From an uncultured Eubacteriales bacterium (GTDB taxonomy: Bacteria > Bacillota > Clostridia > Oscillospirales > UBA644), in contig URFZ01000009.1 of assembly GCA_900547165.1 (NCBI GenBank), positions 15,343-79,342 on the forward strand: 64,000 nt of DNA, written 5' to 3'. The translations under genes and the position numbers were made by a program. The notes beneath the pieces were generated by a model. The model ran no database searches and was not told the DNA's origin. It saw only the letters and a program-made list of their open reading frames with translations. This document shows positions 1 to 8,154 of this stretch, piece by piece. Position 1 is the stretch's first letter. The number at the start of each line of letters is the position of its first letter.

Positions 1-1
1 T

Positions 2-364
2 ATTCTGACATTCTTTATTATCTGCGGCGTCTGCTCGGTTGTCGAATACGCAACAAGTTTCTTCCTTGAAAAAATGTACCACGAAAAGTGGTGGGATTAC
101 AGCGATATGTTCCTTAATCTGAACGGAAGAATATGCTTTATAGGAATACTCCTGTTTGGCATAATGGGAAGCCTATTTGTATATTTCATTGCCCCCGCGC
201 TTGACAATCTGTTCTCAAAGATACCGAAACCCGTAAGATACGTCGTATGCACGGTCCTCGTGGTTTGTTTTCTCACCGATATGGCGTTTTCGTTCCTCAC
301 CCCCAATTCGGGCGAGGGAATCAACCAATATTCTACGGTGATACCGTTCCTGCAACTGTTATAG
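2..364 (+). CDS. C-terminal part of a CmpB-type (ABC_trans_CmpB, PF06541-like) membrane protein
   Basis: The reading frame is open from base 2 with no start codon, so the gene begins before the window; 120 residues are visible and the first ATG in frame (74) is internal. The visible part has a hydrophobic segment, then the motif KWWDYSDMFLNLNGRICF, then two more membrane segments. The WWDYS...NLNGRIC pattern is typical of the family annotated as putative ABC-transporter type IV, integral membrane proteins of unproven function. I infer an inner-membrane location and no more. It ends at a bidirectional terminator facing the convergent gene downstream. Confidence 0.7.
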   Translation: MLTFFIICGVCSVVEYATSFFLEKMYHEKWWDYSDMFLNLNGRICFIGILLFGIMGSLFVYFIAPALDNLFSKIPKPVRYVVCTVLVVCFLTDMAFSFLTPNSGEGINQYSTVIPFLQLL

Positions 365-373
365 TGTAAAAAA

Positions 374-400
374 ATGCCCTCCCGAAAAACGGGAGAGCAT
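374..400. terminator. Bidirectional terminator
   Basis: An 11-position stem (374-384 with 390-400, one mismatch, loop AAAAA) is flanked by A-rich sequence on the left and TTTACTTT on the right. It sits in the 56-bp gap between two convergent genes and can serve both strands. Confidence 0.75.
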
Positions 401-420
401 TTTACTTTGCGGAAAATTTT

Positions 421-1299
421 TTATTTATTGTATGTTCCTATCTTTTTGGAGTTTTCGTCTTCTATATTCTTTTTCAAGGTCTCTATTCTGCTTGTAAGAT
501 AGTCCCTGTATTCTTCCAGACACATTCCGTTTTTCATTATGAACTGCGCCTGTTCCGAATCCCCGATATAGCGGAAATGCCACGGTTCGAACGAATGCCC
601 CGTAACAGCGGTCTTATCTTCGGGATAACTGAGAATAAAGCCGTATTTCCATATATTTTCCGTTGCGTACTTGTAAAACGAACTGTTCTTGACAACGGAA
701 ATTTCCGTCGAAGACGTTTCGCCTATTGAAACTGCAAGCCCCGTCTGATATTCGCTGTATCCCGGTTTGGCTTCCGAGCGGAGTGTTTTTTGTTCCGCCA
801 TTTCGTCGTTTGTATATCCCGCGCCCTGATTCTTTCTGTATTCGGCGTCATAGTATTCCTGCTGCTCTTCCGCCGTTGTGTAGCCGCGAAATACCGTTAC
901 GGTTTCGCCGTCCTGTTTTGCTTGTGCAATAAAGGCGTTCAGTTTTTCTGCGGCTTCTCTTTCAAGTTTTATGTCGGAAAAGCCCGAGACCGAAATAAGG
1001 TCAAGATCTTTTTCTCTTACTGCGTTTTCGTTGTTTACGAGTTCAAGCAGGTCGGACGCGAGATACTGCGTATATTTGTCTATCGCTTGCTGCATTTCTT
1101 CAACCGTTTTGAACTCTGAAAGCGCAGGAACGTCCGCTTGCGGCGGCTGTTCGTTTTGAGAGGAGTTTTCTGCGGAGATCTTGCTGTATATTCCGTCATT
1201 GCCCGATACAAAGAACAGCGTAAAGGCAACGGCTGTGGCGACTATTGCCAATATGACCGCTCCCGCAAAATACATCTTTGCATTCTTCTGTCCGCTCAT
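421..1299 (-). CDS. VanY/M15-fold peptidase-like membrane protein, zinc ligands replaced
   Basis: 292 residues: an N-terminal signal anchor (about residues 9-32), a Ser/Gln-rich linker, and a C-terminal domain of the VanY D,D-carboxypeptidase fold (about 115-275). Active VanY enzymes trim terminal D-Ala from peptidoglycan stems and bind zinc through a His and an Asp in SxHxxGxAxD plus a His in EPWHxRY. Here the first motif is PGYSEYQTGLAVSI, so the His is Tyr184 and the Asp is Ser191, while EPWHFRY (238-244) is kept. The Arg of the usual SGYRS motif is also absent (FRGYTT). I therefore infer a non-catalytic or altered-specificity wall-binding protein. The start ATG follows a strong AGGAGG and a SigA promoter, so it looks monocistronic and expressed. 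Confidence 0.75.
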   Translation of the reverse strand: MSGQKNAKMYFAGAVILAIVATAVAFTLFFVSGNDGIYSKISAENSSQNEQPPQADVPALSEFKTVEEMQQAIDKYTQYLASDLLELVNNENAVREKDLDLISVSGFSDIKLEREAAEKLNAFIAQAKQDGETVTVFRGYTTAEEQQEYYDAEYRKNQGAGYTNDEMAEQKTLRSEAKPGYSEYQTGLAVSIGETSSTEISVVKNSSFYKYATENIWKYGFILSYPEDKTAVTGHSFEPWHFRYIGDSEQAQFIMKNGMCLEEYRDYLTSRIETLKKNIEDENSKKIGTYNK

Positions 1300-1344
1300 T
1301 TCGGACGCCTCCTCTCAATAAGTCATAGTTTGCGTATTCATTTT

Positions 1345-1373
1345 ATTCTACCATAAAACGACATGTATTTCAA
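1345..1373 (-). promoter_or_regulatory. SigA-type promoter for the VanY-like gene
   Basis: On the minus strand: -35 TTGAAA (1373-1368), 17-nt spacer, -10 TAGAAT (1350-1345). It lies about 45 bp upstream of the start codon, which has its own AGGAGG. Confidence 0.7.
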
Positions 1374-1510
1374 TACTTTTTCGGTTTTTTTCATAATATA
1401 TTATAATGTAACAGCAATGCAGAACCTCAGGATGTCATGATAAATATTCCGCAACACGGGAAAGTGTCTCAATATTTATTGAAAGTTTAAACAAAAATTC
1501 GAGAAAACTC

Positions 1511-1539
1511 TTGACAAACTTTAATAAATGTGCTAGCAT
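1511..1539 (+). promoter_or_regulatory. SigA-type promoter, distal, for the metallopeptidase unit
   Basis: -35 TTGACA (1511-1516), 17-nt spacer, -10 TAGCAT (1534-1539). If used, it gives a leader of about 495 nt before the ATG at 2041. Confidence 0.55.
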
Positions 1540-1824
1540 ATAAATGCTTAAAGATGGAATGTATTTGCATCATTCCGAAAAACAATTTGACCGCATTTTT
1601 ATAGCTGGTTTTGCGTTATAACGGGTGTGGCTGAAATTTGAGTCCGTTTTTTTCGTTTTTCTTATATGCGTATAACCGGTTTCTGAATCTCGGCTTACGC
1701 ATTTTTTTGTTCACGAGAGTTCTTGAAATTGTTGTGTTTTGCAATGTTTTGGGTGATTGTGTCGCATTTTGTTGAAGCCTGAAAAATCCTGTCGAACGAA
1801 AAAAAAAAATATCCCGAAAATGCA
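1540..1824 (+). other. AT-rich untranslated leader or spacer, no gene seen
   Basis: This stretch has no plus-strand frame with a ribosome binding site. A minus-strand frame (1616-1831) has no ribosome binding site and an unconvincing composition. A short inverted repeat (GGAATG...CATTCC) lies at about 1556-1578. I recognise no riboswitch or tRNA. Confidence 0.4.
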
Positions 1825-1853
1825 TTGACATTTTGAATTTTATGCGTTATCGT
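1825..1853 (+). promoter_or_regulatory. SigA-type promoter, proximal, for the metallopeptidase unit
   Basis: -35 TTGACA (1825-1830), 17-nt spacer, -10 TATCGT (1848-1853). The predicted transcript would start near 1860 and carry a leader of about 180 nt containing the RBS-masking stem. Confidence 0.6.
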
Positions 1854-1954
1854 ATTGTCACGAAAACCGATATGAGGTGCGTAAAATTTGAGAATATATT
1901 TGTTCGTCTATGATTCTGTTCGACATCGTGCCGTTGAAAAGGCGTACAGTTTGC

Positions 1955-2040
1955 TTTTACTTCTCCTTTGCGCATAGTTCATTAAAAATCGGACTATGCG
2001 CTGAAGAAATTCAAAATCAGAATGAATAGGAGAAGTAAAA
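1955..2040 (+). promoter_or_regulatory. RNA stem that sequesters the ribosome binding site
   Basis: TTTTACTTCTCCT (1955-1967) is the perfect complement of AGGAGAAGTAAAA (2028-2040), which contains the ribosome binding site and touches the ATG at 2041. A second perfect 9-bp stem lies inside it (GCGCATAGT 1970-1978 with ACTATGCGC 1993-2001). Folded, the Shine-Dalgarno is fully paired, so translation should need the stem to be opened by heat, a protein, an RNA, a ligand or a translating ribosome. Which of these applies is not visible. Confidence 0.75.
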
Positions 2041-3924
2041 ATGAAAAATAATAAAGTAATGCTACAGATTGCTGTAATTCTCGTTTGCGGAATCATTCTC
2101 TCTGTTTTCCCTTTCGGCAGAATCTTCAATGCCTCAACCGTCGATTCCGTTGAAAAACATACTGAATGTTTTTCGGTTGATGAAATGTACGATGAATCCG
2201 AAAACGACAGTTTGTTCGACGGTTTGACAGATGAAGCTTTAAATGTAAATGACGTTGCGGCGACTGTGACATTGAGTTCAAGCTCCGTTTCGATTCTCGA
2301 AAATGAAACTTCTACTGTGACTGCCACAACAACTCCGTCGGATTTGTCCGTTGAATGGTCTGTCTCTGACACTTCCGTAGCAACTGTGGATACGAACGGC
2401 ACGGTCAGCGGCCTTCGTGCCGGGACGACGACTTTAACAGCATCGGTTACATATCTCGGAGAGGTTTATTCGAAAAACTGCACCGTGTATGTTCAAATTC
2501 CGAACGGTTGCTATTTTGTCAAAAATTGTGCATCGAATTTATACCTTACGTCGAGTGGCAGATTGAGCGGAAATACCGATTTAAGTTTGCAGGCAAAATC
2601 CGATTCGGATGTTTCGGATTTCGAGACCTTGAAGCAAATATTCAAGATTAAATATTTGGGGCGAGGGTGTTATTCGATCAGACCGTTCAATTCTTTGTTG
2701 ATGCCGGTTTGTGCCGATATCGGAAATGTTGAACAGTATGAAAGCAATTATGTCGCCGAAAATATTTTGAGAATCAGAAAAAATGCAAGGTGGATGATAT
2801 CAAGAACCGATAACGGTCTCGTCCTGAGTAATTCAAATACTGCGACAGGTGCGATGAAAGGCGAAAATAATTCGGCTGTGTATGCCGAATATTTTGACAG
2901 TTCGAGTTTTAAATGGATCTTTGAGACTGTTGAAAATCCTCCGTCGGGAGTGATTCTTTACGACATTCGGACAAATGCTCCCGCAGAAACAGTTACTAGA
3001 CGGTATTTTTTGGATGAAATTCAAACATCCGAGAGTGCTGATCTAAAAGCCGTTGCTTATTCTCCGGACAGTTTGGAACAGAATTTTACATGGTCGCTGT
3101 CGAACAGTGAATTAGGCATAATCGATTCGACAGGACATATGCTTTTTTCAGTTCCTGGATCCGGAACGATTACGGTTATGGCAAATTCTCAAAGTTCATC
3201 ATATAATATAGTGGTAAGCGATAAAGCAACAGTGAATGTTGATGCCTTATATGACGGTGGATATGTTTCGAGATTTCCCGATTATGCCTCTCGCATTGAA
3301 AATTCAATGAAAACATTGAAATACAAGTATTTGGATGATTTCGGGATTGTGATCAATTATACGATTACGGGGTTCGATTCTTATTCTGATTTGAACTGCA
3401 ATTCAGCATACAATGTTATGTGTAATCATGCAGAAGATTCCGAATGTATGAATTCGTTGCTCTATTCTGCCGAGAATTTTGTTACAAATGAATTACATCA
3501 CAAGAATATTACGAATAATCTTTTTAGAATTCCGATGCCCGATACTTCTTCACTGTTTAAAATTGCATTTTTAGGGCATGATTATTGTATTGTTAAGGAT
3601 GGACAGCATTATGTGAATTATGGACGCGGAGTGACGTATTACCCCGTTGGATTAATCGGAATAATGAACTTCTATTCGAAAGAAAATGAAATTAAGACAT
3701 TGGTTCATGAATTCGGACATTTATATGGTCGTTCTTTGGATCATGCTGCATCGTATGCATCCGATTTGAATTCTTCTGTGCAAGATCATTTTTATGACGA
3801 TAGGTGTATATACGGTCGTTATAAAAATGATGACAGCGTCGTTGAAAACCTTGAAATTTGCGATCATTGCAGATATCTGATCGAATCAAATCGCAGTATA
3901 TATGATCATTCGCAAAGCGAATAG
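2041..3924 (+). CDS. Secreted Ig-like protein with a C-terminal HExxH metallopeptidase domain
   Basis: 627 residues. Order seen: an N-terminal signal or anchor segment (7-30); a Big_2-type bacterial Ig-like domain (about 75-155, with WSVSDTSVATVD and NGTVSGLRAGTTTLTA typical of the family); a middle region that resembles a ricin-type beta-trefoil (about 157-300, tentative); a second Ig-like segment (about 320-395); and a peptidase domain with HEFGH at 556-560. Clan MA peptidases use HExxH to bind zinc. Matrixin-type enzymes have HExxHxxGxxH; here it reads HEFGHLYGRSLDH, a two-residue insertion before LDH. A Cys-bearing tail (DDRCIYG, then ICDHC) follows, as in some clostridial and archaemetzincin-like enzymes. 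I infer a surface or secreted protease. Codon use is AT-richer than its neighbours. It is first gene of a two-gene unit. Confidence 0.7.
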   Translation: MKNNKVMLQIAVILVCGIILSVFPFGRIFNASTVDSVEKHTECFSVDEMYDESENDSLFDGLTDEALNVNDVAATVTLSSSSVSILENETSTVTATTTPSDLSVEWSVSDTSVATVDTNGTVSGLRAGTTTLTASVTYLGEVYSKNCTVYVQIPNGCYFVKNCASNLYLTSSGRLSGNTDLSLQAKSDSDVSDFETLKQIFKIKYLGRGCYSIRPFNSLLMPVCADIGNVEQYESNYVAENILRIRKNARWMISRTDNGLVLSNSNTATGAMKGENNSAVYAEYFDSSSFKWIFETVENPPSGVILYDIRTNAPAETVTRRYFLDEIQTSESADLKAVAYSPDSLEQNFTWSLSNSELGIIDSTGHMLFSVPGSGTITVMANSQSSSYNIVVSDKATVNVDALYDGGYVSRFPDYASRIENSMKTLKYKYLDDFGIVINYTITGFDSYSDLNCNSAYNVMCNHAEDSECMNSLLYSAENFVTNELHHKNITNNLFRIPMPDTSSLFKIAFLGHDYCIVKDGQHYVNYGRGVTYYPVGLIGIMNFYSKENEIKTLVHEFGHLYGRSLDHAASYASDLNSSVQDHFYDDRCIYGRYKNDDSVVENLEICDHCRYLIESNRSIYDHSQSE

Positions 3925-3964
3925 TTGATAGTTTAATTGAAAACTTAAATAAGGAGAGTCTTTT

Positions 3965-4957
3965 ATGAACTTTAAAAAGACATCGAAAAATGAGTCATCC
4001 GAAAACAGAAAGAATTCTTCGAGAACGAATGTCGAAATCGGAAAAAAGAAGACATTGCTGTATGTGGGAGTTTCTGTTGTTGTATGCATTGTCTTGTTTG
4101 CGTCGATTTTGACAATCGGATTTTCCGGGAAAAAAGATCCGAAAACTTTTTCCGGAGAACCTACGGAGAGTTCTCGCCTTGATGGATTCTGCTCGTTAGA
4201 CGTAAATGATTCTGTTTTTGGTAAAAACGAGGATACTGTAATTGAAACAACCTCGAAACAGAATTCGGATACGGGTGTTACTGCTGAGTCAGTTGTTCCT
4301 GTACAAAATACTACAAGTCGTGAGAATAAGACAAACACTACTAAAAAATATATTTACGGAACATCTTCTGCACAAATTTCAGAGACAACGACAATTCCTG
4401 CTGAATCTGGGATAATTTGTGAGGATTATCCGTGTTACAACAGTTACGAAGAATATAAAGAAGTTGTTGCGACAATGAATCTGCCGTCTTCGTTTATTTA
4501 TTTCGATCAGATTTCGGAGCTTGGTTCATTTCGAAACTGCGTTCTTGATTTTTGTCCTGAACATGGCGAGTTTGGCAGTTACTCATATATGATAAATGTA
4601 AGTGGCTCTGGTGCAAAAAACAAAGTAAGTTTAACTGTTAGAATACGTCCTTTGTCAGATAGAGTTTCTTCGGAGAATATTATCGGGAAAACAGCTGTAA
4701 ACTCAAACGATTTAAGAAACTTGAAAACCGATGCCAGCGGAGTTTATACAATCGGCGGAGTATCGTATAGATATGTTAGAGGAAAGCTTGAAGCGATTGA
4801 TTTTGTTTCAAACGGAGTACTTATATCTATCGTTCAGCCCGGACGGGGAACGTGGGAAAAAGTTAAGATAGACACGGATTCTTTGTTGAGCGGTTTTCTT
4901 AAAGAGGATAATGCAATAGAAAGTTTGACTCAATTGAAAAACAATATTTCAAAATGA
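3965..4957 (+). CDS. Membrane-anchored protein of unknown function
   Basis: 330 residues. A basic N-terminal cytoplasmic stretch (1-30) is followed by one membrane helix (about 31-52), a Ser/Thr/Glu-rich linker (about 55-145) and an extracytoplasmic domain (about 150-330) that I do not recognise. The start is supported by AAGGAGAG ten bases upstream. It lies 40 bp after the metallopeptidase gene and shares its AT-rich codon use, so the two are probably co-transcribed and may work together at the cell surface as substrate, inhibitor or partner. That link is inference from position only. Confidence 0.55.
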   Translation: MNFKKTSKNESSENRKNSSRTNVEIGKKKTLLYVGVSVVVCIVLFASILTIGFSGKKDPKTFSGEPTESSRLDGFCSLDVNDSVFGKNEDTVIETTSKQNSDTGVTAESVVPVQNTTSRENKTNTTKKYIYGTSSAQISETTTIPAESGIICEDYPCYNSYEEYKEVVATMNLPSSFIYFDQISELGSFRNCVLDFCPEHGEFGSYSYMINVSGSGAKNKVSLTVRIRPLSDRVSSENIIGKTAVNSNDLRNLKTDASGVYTIGGVSYRYVRGKLEAIDFVSNGVLISIVQPGRGTWEKVKIDTDSLLSGFLKEDNAIESLTQLKNNISK

Positions 4958-4966
4958 TAAAGGCAC

Positions 4967-4995
4967 AAGGCGAAGAGAAAATCTCTTCGTCTTGA
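4967..4995 (+). terminator. Probable terminator of the metallopeptidase unit
   Basis: A 13-bp stem (4967-4979 with 4983-4995, one G-U pair, loop AAA) starts 10 bases after the stop codon. The T tract after it is weak. Confidence 0.6.
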
Positions 4996-5128
4996 TTTAT
5001 GATGAGGATATATATATATTATAACCGAAGGGTTTCTTCATAAAATGAAGAAAAAAGCAAATAACCCTATGCGGCACAAGACATGGATAAAAAGTTTGTT
5101 TTGCTCTGTTCAAAAAGAATTAATCCGG

Positions 5129-5154
5129 AGGCGCGGGAAGTATTTCTCGCGCCT
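5129..5154 (+). terminator. GC-rich hairpin before the topB promoter
   Basis: An 11-bp stem (5129-5139 with 5144-5154, loop GTAT) runs straight into the -35 box of the next promoter. It could insulate topB from upstream transcription. The 5000-5128 stretch before it holds only a weak hairpin around 5034-5054. Confidence 0.5.
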
Positions 5155-5182
5155 TGACTTTTCGGCGCGAAAGTATTATAAT
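5154..5182 (+). promoter_or_regulatory. SigA promoter of topB
   Basis: -35 TTGACT (5154-5159), 17-nt spacer, -10 TATAAT (5177-5182). The predicted start site falls at about 5189, next to three tandem decamers. Confidence 0.8.
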
Positions 5183-5190
5183 ATAATGAC

Positions 5191-5220
5191 TGCAATTAAC
5201 TGCTAATAACTGCAATTAAC
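5191..5220 (+). repeat. Three tandem 10-bp repeats at the topB transcription start
   Basis: TGCAATTAAC, TGCTAATAAC and TGCAATTAAC follow each other without a gap. The 10-bp period is close to one helical turn, and the array begins at the predicted +1, so a protein-binding operator is possible. Confidence 0.5.
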
Positions 5221-5272
5221 TATGCTGGTTGCCGCGAGAGAACATCCGAAAGATGGTAGAGGAAAGAACACG

Positions 5273-7399
5273 ATGAAACTGATAATCGCCGAAAAACCGA
5301 GTCTTGCGCGCAACATCGTTGCGGGCATTGAGTCGTTTAACGATTATAAAATGCGCAGGGGAGACGGCTTTTTTTACGGCGGGGAGTATCTTGTAACTTG
5401 GGCGTTCGGTCATTTGTTTTCTTTGGCTGACATAGATGATTATTCTCCCAATCCAGACGGCTCGACGCGGTGGACAATGGCAACGCTTCCGTGTTTCCCG
5501 AAAGAATTCCGCTTCAACCTGCGAAAAGACGCGACAAAAAAAGTCGATTCTGGCGTCGAAAAACAGTTTGAGACCATAAAAACGCTTTGTTTGCGCGAAG
5601 ATGTCTCCGATATAATCAACGCAGGAGACGCAGACAGAGAGGGCGAAATAATAGTCCGTCTCTGCATAACTCACGCGGGCGTTCGGAACAAAAAACTGCT
5701 GCGCCTGTGGCTGCCCGACCAGACACCCGAAACGATACGCTCCGCACTTTCGGAGATGAAAGAAGAGACCGAATACGAAAATCTTGCGAACGAGGGCTAT
5801 GCCCGCACATATACGGACTGGCTTTACGGTGTCAATCTGACGAGATTTGCGACGCTTAAAACAGGCACACTTCTGCGCGTGGGGCGTGTTATCGTGCCTG
5901 TTGTAAAGGCGATATACGACCGCGATATGCAGATACGCAATTTTGTTCCCGAAAAGTATTATGCGCTTCGTTCGCAGGCTGAAATGAACGGACAGGTCGT
6001 AGAACTGAACTCAAAAAAGAAGTTCACGAAAGACGAACTTGCCAAAGCGGAAGCACTCTGCGCAAAATACAATGCGGTAGATGCCGTTGTTACAGACGTC
6101 AAGAGAAAGAAAGATAAACTTGCTCCCGGCAAATTGTATTCGCTTTCAAAATTGCAGAATTTTCTCGGAAAAAAGTACAAAATGTCAATGGACGACAGTC
6201 TTGCAATAGTCCAAAAACTTTACGAAGAGGGCTATCTGACATATCCGAGAACGAACTCCGAATATCTTGCAACAGCCGAAAAAGATAAGATAAAAAAGAT
6301 AATCGCGAATGTTGCGGCGGTCGGTTATCCCGTCAAATTCAAGGACGCAAAAACCATTTTCGACGATTCGAAAATAGAGTCTCACTCCGCGCTTACTCCG
6401 ACATATAAGATTCCCGACGCTTCAAAACTTTCGCCTGCGGAAAAACAGGTATATTCCGCCGTTATGCGCCGTTTTGTCGCCGTGTTCTGCTCCGAAGAAT
6501 GCGTTGCCGAGAAAACCGAAATTAAGATAAATGTCGGCGACCTTGAAGACTTTTCGCTCAAAGGAACCGTTATCGTTACTCCCGGTTGGACGCGCTTTGA
6601 CGAATACGGAAAGCAGGACAAGATCTTGCCGCGTCTCGAAAAAGGCGACCGCGTGAATGTTGATTTCAAGCCCGTTGAAAAAGAGACCACGCCGCCGAAA
6701 CATTATACGATAGAAACTCTGAACAATTATCTGAAAAACCCGTTCAGAGAAGAAAAAGCGAAAGCGCAGGAAAGCGAAAACGAAGACGACACGGAAGAAT
6801 ACCGCGCCATTTTCGAGGGACTTGAACTCGGCACGGAGGCGACCCGCACAGGTATAATCAAAAACGCCTGCAACACAAAGTATATATTGCTGAAAAAAGA
6901 TGTTTACACCATATTGCCCGACGGGGAATATCTCATCGAGGCTTTGACACGAATGAATATCAGCATGGATAAATATAAGACTTCCGAACTCGGCAAAGCG
7001 CTCAAAAAGGTCTTTCACGGTCAGATGACCGTTCCCGAAAGCGTCGGACTTGCCGAAAAAGAGATTGCCGAAGTCTTTGCGGGAGTGAGAACTCCTCAGC
7101 CGCCCGAAACGGATACCGATGACGGCTTTTTCGGCGATATTGTCGGCAAATGTCCTCTTTGCGGCAACGATGTCGCAAGAACGAAGTTCGGTTACGGCTG
7201 CCGCGGCTATCACGATAACGGGTGCAAGTTCACCGTCAGAAACGTTATTTGCGGACGCATTATTTCTGCTTCCAACATGAAACTTTTGCTGACGAACGGC
7301 AAAACGTCCAAAATAAGAGGGTTCATTTCCAAGAACGGGAAACCGTTTGACGCATACCTGAAACTCGAAAACGGAAAGGTCGTATTTGATTTTGATTGA
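5273..7399 (+). CDS. topB: DNA topoisomerase III (type IA)
   Basis: 708 residues. The enzyme cuts one DNA strand through a tyrosyl-phosphate bond and decatenates or relaxes negatively supercoiled DNA. The N-terminal Toprim domain starts MKLIIAEKPSLARNIV and carries NAGDADREGEII; the catalytic Tyr324 lies in TYPRTNSEYL. A four-Cys zinc ribbon (CPLCG...CRGYHDNGC) sits near the C-terminus. The frame is open from 5222, but the ATG at 5273 has AGGAAAG upstream and begins exactly at the conserved start of the family, so I chose it. No conjugation or integrase genes are nearby, so this looks like the chromosomal enzyme. The HAD gene overlaps its 3' end. Confidence 0.93.
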   Translation: MKLIIAEKPSLARNIVAGIESFNDYKMRRGDGFFYGGEYLVTWAFGHLFSLADIDDYSPNPDGSTRWTMATLPCFPKEFRFNLRKDATKKVDSGVEKQFETIKTLCLREDVSDIINAGDADREGEIIVRLCITHAGVRNKKLLRLWLPDQTPETIRSALSEMKEETEYENLANEGYARTYTDWLYGVNLTRFATLKTGTLLRVGRVIVPVVKAIYDRDMQIRNFVPEKYYALRSQAEMNGQVVELNSKKKFTKDELAKAEALCAKYNAVDAVVTDVKRKKDKLAPGKLYSLSKLQNFLGKKYKMSMDDSLAIVQKLYEEGYLTYPRTNSEYLATAEKDKIKKIIANVAAVGYPVKFKDAKTIFDDSKIESHSALTPTYKIPDASKLSPAEKQVYSAVMRRFVAVFCSEECVAEKTEIKINVGDLEDFSLKGTVIVTPGWTRFDEYGKQDKILPRLEKGDRVNVDFKPVEKETTPPKHYTIETLNNYLKNPFREEKAKAQESENEDDTEEYRAIFEGLELGTEATRTGIIKNACNTKYILLKKDVYTILPDGEYLIEALTRMNISMDKYKTSELGKALKKVFHGQMTVPESVGLAEKEIAEVFAGVRTPQPPETDTDDGFFGDIVGKCPLCGNDVARTKFGYGCRGYHDNGCKFTVRNVICGRIISASNMKLLLTNGKTSKIRGFISKNGKPFDAYLKLENGKVVFDFD

Positions 7400-8042
7400 T
7401 GTTGAAAGTAAAAAACTGTTTATATTTGATTTTGACGGCACACTTTTTGACACCATGGGCGCATGGACCGGTTTTGGCGAAGCGTTCGTCGAATATGTCG
7501 GCAGAGAAACCGAAAAAGGACTGACCGACAGGCTCAACTCAATGCCGACACTGTATGCCGCCGCAGAGTTTTTGCACGACAATTACTGTCCCGAAATGAC
7601 ATCTGATGAGATATTCAAGTGGATAGAGGACAATGTTCGCGATTATTATATAAGCAAGGCGCTACCGCGAAAAGGTGTTCCCGAATTTCTTGAAAAATAC
7701 GGAAAAAAGGGCGTTCGTATGTGTATTCTGACCGCAAACGAAACGCCGTTTATAACCGCGCCTCTCAAACGCTGCGGTCTTGACGGGTATTTTGAACGAG
7801 TTTATTCCACCCGAGAACTCGGGTTGGGAAAAGATATTCCCGACTCTTTCTTGAAAGTTCTTTCCGACTTTGAGACCGAAGCGTCGGACGCCGTCGTATT
7901 TGAAGACGCTTTTTACGCCGCTGTAAACGCCGCGAAAGCGAGAATTTCCGTTGTCGGAATCTGTGACCCGTCCGAACCTTACGCCGAGGAAATGAAAAAC
8001 CTTTGCGATAGATATGTTTCCGATTTTACCGAGCTTTTATGA
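7386..8042 (+). CDS. HAD-family hydrolase (phosphoglycolate phosphatase-like)
   Basis: 218 residues of haloacid-dehalogenase type. Motif I is DFDGTLFDT (nucleophile Asp plus acid Asp), motif II the Thr of CILTANET, motif III the Lys of GLGKD and motif IV FEDA. A helical cap lies between motifs I and II, as in the PGP/beta-phosphoglucomutase subgroup. These enzymes dephosphorylate small phosphate esters or sugar phosphates in the cytoplasm; the substrate cannot be told. The likely start is TTG at 7386, preceded by GGAAAGG and overlapping the topB end by 14 bases, which suggests translational coupling. TTG 7392 is an alternative. Confidence 0.85.
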   Translation: MILIDVESKKLFIFDFDGTLFDTMGAWTGFGEAFVEYVGRETEKGLTDRLNSMPTLYAAAEFLHDNYCPEMTSDEIFKWIEDNVRDYYISKALPRKGVPEFLEKYGKKGVRMCILTANETPFITAPLKRCGLDGYFERVYSTRELGLGKDIPDSFLKVLSDFETEASDAVVFEDAFYAAVNAAKARISVVGICDPSEPYAEEMKNLCDRYVSDFTELL

Positions 8043-8154
8043 TTTTGAAAACGTCGGAAAAATCAAGCGCGCCCCGAAGTTTTTATCGGCGGCAACGTCT
8101 TGTAAAAAATCACGGCCATTCAACGCTGAAATATGCCGAAAGGAAGGTTCGACT

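Noticed and set aside
1616..1831. 71-residue minus-strand frame in the leader region
   Set aside because: No ribosome binding site, and it begins in a poly-A/T run. It is probably chance in AT-rich DNA.
5273..7399. topB as a sign of an integrative conjugative element
   Set aside because: No relaxase, T4SS, integrase or attachment repeats are near, and the flanks are housekeeping genes.
6422..7582. 386-residue open frame opposite topB
   Set aside because: It spans the end of topB and the start of the HAD gene on the wrong strand and shows no recognisable domain.
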